Source: an uncultured Granulosicoccaceae bacterium
GTDB lineage: Bacteria; Pseudomonadota; Gammaproteobacteria; Granulosicoccales; Granulosicoccaceae
Reading direction: 5' to 3'
NCBI GenBank assembly: GCA_937957915.1
Contig: CALGNZ010000028.1
Span: 47,736 to 111,735 of the forward strand
DNA: 64,000 nucleotides
Position numbers and translations under genes: made by a program. This document shows, piece after piece, positions 61,906-64,000 of the stretch. Position 1 is the first letter of the stretch. Every line of letters starts with the position of its first letter. The notes under the pieces were generated by a model, which worked only from the letters and a program-made list of their open reading frames with translations, was not told the DNA's origin and did no database searches.

Positions 61906-62541
61906 ATGCTGTCAAAACTGAGCCAAACCCGGTTAACCTGGTCAGATATAGTGAACATTAAAACGAATTTTACAAGCGGGATGCTACGGTGCCTGACGAT
62001 GGCGGTGCTTATAACCGGTATATGGTCAATTGCCAAAGCGAACACCAGTATTAGCACTGACGATGCCTTTACCCTGAATCTAACCAACGTCGATATCCGA
62101 TCGTTAATTGAAACCGTTTCCAAACAGACCGGAAAAAATTTCATCGTCGATCCCCGGGTAAAAGCCACCGTCACTGTCATATCGGCAACGCCCGTCAATG
62201 CAGATAAACTCTACGACTTGTTTCTGTCGGTATTGAGTGTGCACGGATACGCTGCGGTACCAGCTGGCAGTGTAACCAAGATAGTGCCGCTGGCAACCGG
62301 TGTGCAAAGTGCGCTGCCAGTGCTGTCAGATAGTGGAGAAAGTGGCGACGAACTGGTAACCAGAGTAGTTCAGGTTGAATATGTGTCTGCGCAAAAACTA
62401 GTCGAGGCATTGCGACCACTGTTACCTGAAACAGCCACCGTTGGTGCGGAGCCAGATTCCAACACCGTTGTCATCACCGACAGCGCTGATAATATAGAAC
62501 GGGTGATCGAAATAATACGCCTGCTGGATCGTGCCCGGTAA
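61906..62541 (+). CDS. Stand-alone GspD-like N0-N1 domain protein (no secretin domain)
   Basis: FTLNLTNVDIRSLIETVSKQTGKNFIVDPRVKATVTVISATPVNADKLYDLFLSVLSVHGYAAVPAGSVTKIVP...VVQVEYVSAQKLVEALRPLLPETATVGAEPDSNTVVITDSADNIERVIEIIRLLDRAR then stop. Confidence 0.82.
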   Translation: MLSKLSQTRLTWSDIVNIKTNFTSGMLRCLTMAVLITGIWSIAKANTSISTDDAFTLNLTNVDIRSLIETVSKQTGKNFIVDPRVKATVTVISATPVNADKLYDLFLSVLSVHGYAAVPAGSVTKIVPLATGVQSALPVLSDSGESGDELVTRVVQVEYVSAQKLVEALRPLLPETATVGAEPDSNTVVITDSADNIERVIEIIRLLDRAR

Positions 62542-62827
62542 TCTGATTGGTAGCTAATTGGCTCGTTCTGGCACGGCCTGCACAAGGATGTATCTTTGCC
62601 TCGGCTTAGGAATCCTGTTCAATATGATATTTATCGTTTTAAATTAAACGATAGTTGCTGATATTTGTTCCAGGCTCAAACAGCCCGAATCCTCTTCCGC
62701 GTCAACCAGTCATAACGCATAGACGGAGCGCATTCGACACTCTTTACGATTGCGCTCGTGTTCACGGCATGCAGCAATAGTAAAAGCGCCGCATGCGGAG
62801 CAACGAGAATTCCCCACTGCGGATAGA

Positions 62828-63748
62828 TCACTGCACGCCCATATTTGAGGCCACCGCTTTCATATGCCTCGGTCCGATTCCGCAACAACCACCGATAATC
62901 GTTGCCCCGGCATCGAACCAGGCGGGGGTATAGGCTGCGTAGTCCTCGGGACTGATCACGTCCTCGAATGTCAACTGACCGTCCAGTTCCTGTGCCGCGT
63001 GTGCATAGGCACCGATCGGACCATCCCATCGTTCCCGAATCGCTGTTACTCCACGCTCGGTCAATCGCACATCGGAATGCATGATACAAAGTACATCAAC
63101 GAGTTCGTGTGTGATCGCAAGCTCGATCGCATCGGCCAGTAGTCCGCCTTCGCGCAATGGAACCGGTGTCGGCAATTCTTCAGCCGGCTGCCCCTGCTCA
63201 GGGCCGATGGTAAATCCAACCCATATCGGCAGGCCTACACTCGATACTGCGTCCAGCGTGGTGCTGAGCCGTGGCAGGTCAACCATCATTTCAAGACTCA
63301 AAAGATCCACACCGGCGTCGCGCATGATCGTCGCCTGTTCTATCGTGTTTTGGCGTAACGTCTCCAGAGAAGGCCGATCTCCGGAAAAGCTCCAGTTGCT
63401 GATACCGCCCGCGACAAGCACATGATCGGCACCTGCGCGGGTTCGCGCCTCGATCGCCAACTCCACCGCGCGACGATTGCAAAGCTCGAAGTCATCGGCC
63501 ACGCCGGCGTCCTCAAGCACATTGCGACCGGTCGCGAAGGTATTCGACGCAATCATTTCTGCACCTAATGCCAGGTAATCGGTGTGAATGTCGAGCACGA
63601 TTTCAGGATTGTTCAAAATCGCACCGCCACTCCAGCCGTTAGGCAAGCGCGCCGCACCGCGACGGAGACACTCCGAGCCGGTCGCGCCGTCTATCAGTAT
63701 ACGTTTACCGATTCTGGCTCTCTGAATCAGTCGCTGGTAACGGTTCAT
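62828..63748 (-). CDS. Homocysteine S-methyltransferase family protein
   Basis: RILIDGATGSECLRRGA, ALGAEMIASNTFATGRNVLEDAG, AGGISNWSF, C-terminal Zn motif GGCCGIGPRHMKAV. Start at MNRYQR (63748). Confidence 0.92.
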   Translation of the reverse strand: MNRYQRLIQRARIGKRILIDGATGSECLRRGAARLPNGWSGGAILNNPEIVLDIHTDYLALGAEMIASNTFATGRNVLEDAGVADDFELCNRRAVELAIEARTRAGADHVLVAGGISNWSFSGDRPSLETLRQNTIEQATIMRDAGVDLLSLEMMVDLPRLSTTLDAVSSVGLPIWVGFTIGPEQGQPAEELPTPVPLREGGLLADAIELAITHELVDVLCIMHSDVRLTERGVTAIRERWDGPIGAYAHAAQELDGQLTFEDVISPEDYAAYTPAWFDAGATIIGGCCGIGPRHMKAVASNMGVQ

Positions 63749-64000
63749 GTTATTTGTCCACGAATAAATGTTTCTATTCAGAGGCGATGAAAATTCCACT
63801 GTCGGCCAGTTTAGGTACGATTTGACACGGTGAGGCCCGTGCAAACTCTCTTTCGTTGCACACGTCAATTATGGCTTGGCGTTCAGCAGGAGTAAGCTTA
63901 TTGGCTGGTATCGGACGAACCGCACCAGGTCGTTTGTCCTATGTTATCTCATCCGGTTCGCAGCACCATCGCTGAAGAGTTCTTATCGAAATCTGAACAA

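Overview
This 64-kb window looks like a gammaproteobacterial chromosomal segment. It is mostly ordinary core and metabolic genes: yihE/srkA-like kinase, accB-accC-prmA, a zinc-ribbon/DUF3426 protein, dusB-fis-purH, SRAP, aroE, hemB, dapA, an RluA-family synthase, an opp-type ABC transporter, a folK-folP fusion, a 5'-nucleotidase, several flavin oxidoreductases and several orphan lipoproteins. I saw no rRNA, CRISPR array or intact transposon. The strongest hidden feature is a peroxiredoxin-like gene on the minus strand (45177..45659). The ORF track shows only its C-terminal part (45177..45503). Reading through a single in-frame TGA gives ...ILFFRGKF-U-PYCLRQL..., so the TGA sits exactly where the peroxidatic Cys of the CxxC motif should be. 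A SECIS-like hairpin starts right after it, with a G-containing apical loop 16 nt downstream. This is best read as a selenocysteine peroxiredoxin that standard gene calling would miss. Other points of interest are an EndoU-like nuclease with an overlapping small candidate immunity ORF, a frameshifted HExxH-type gene, an orphan GspD N0-N1 protein, a candidate glycolipid gene cluster, a candidate structured RNA near 60.3 kb, and several regulatory or repeat hairpins. Family calls come from recognising motifs in the translations; no database searches were run.
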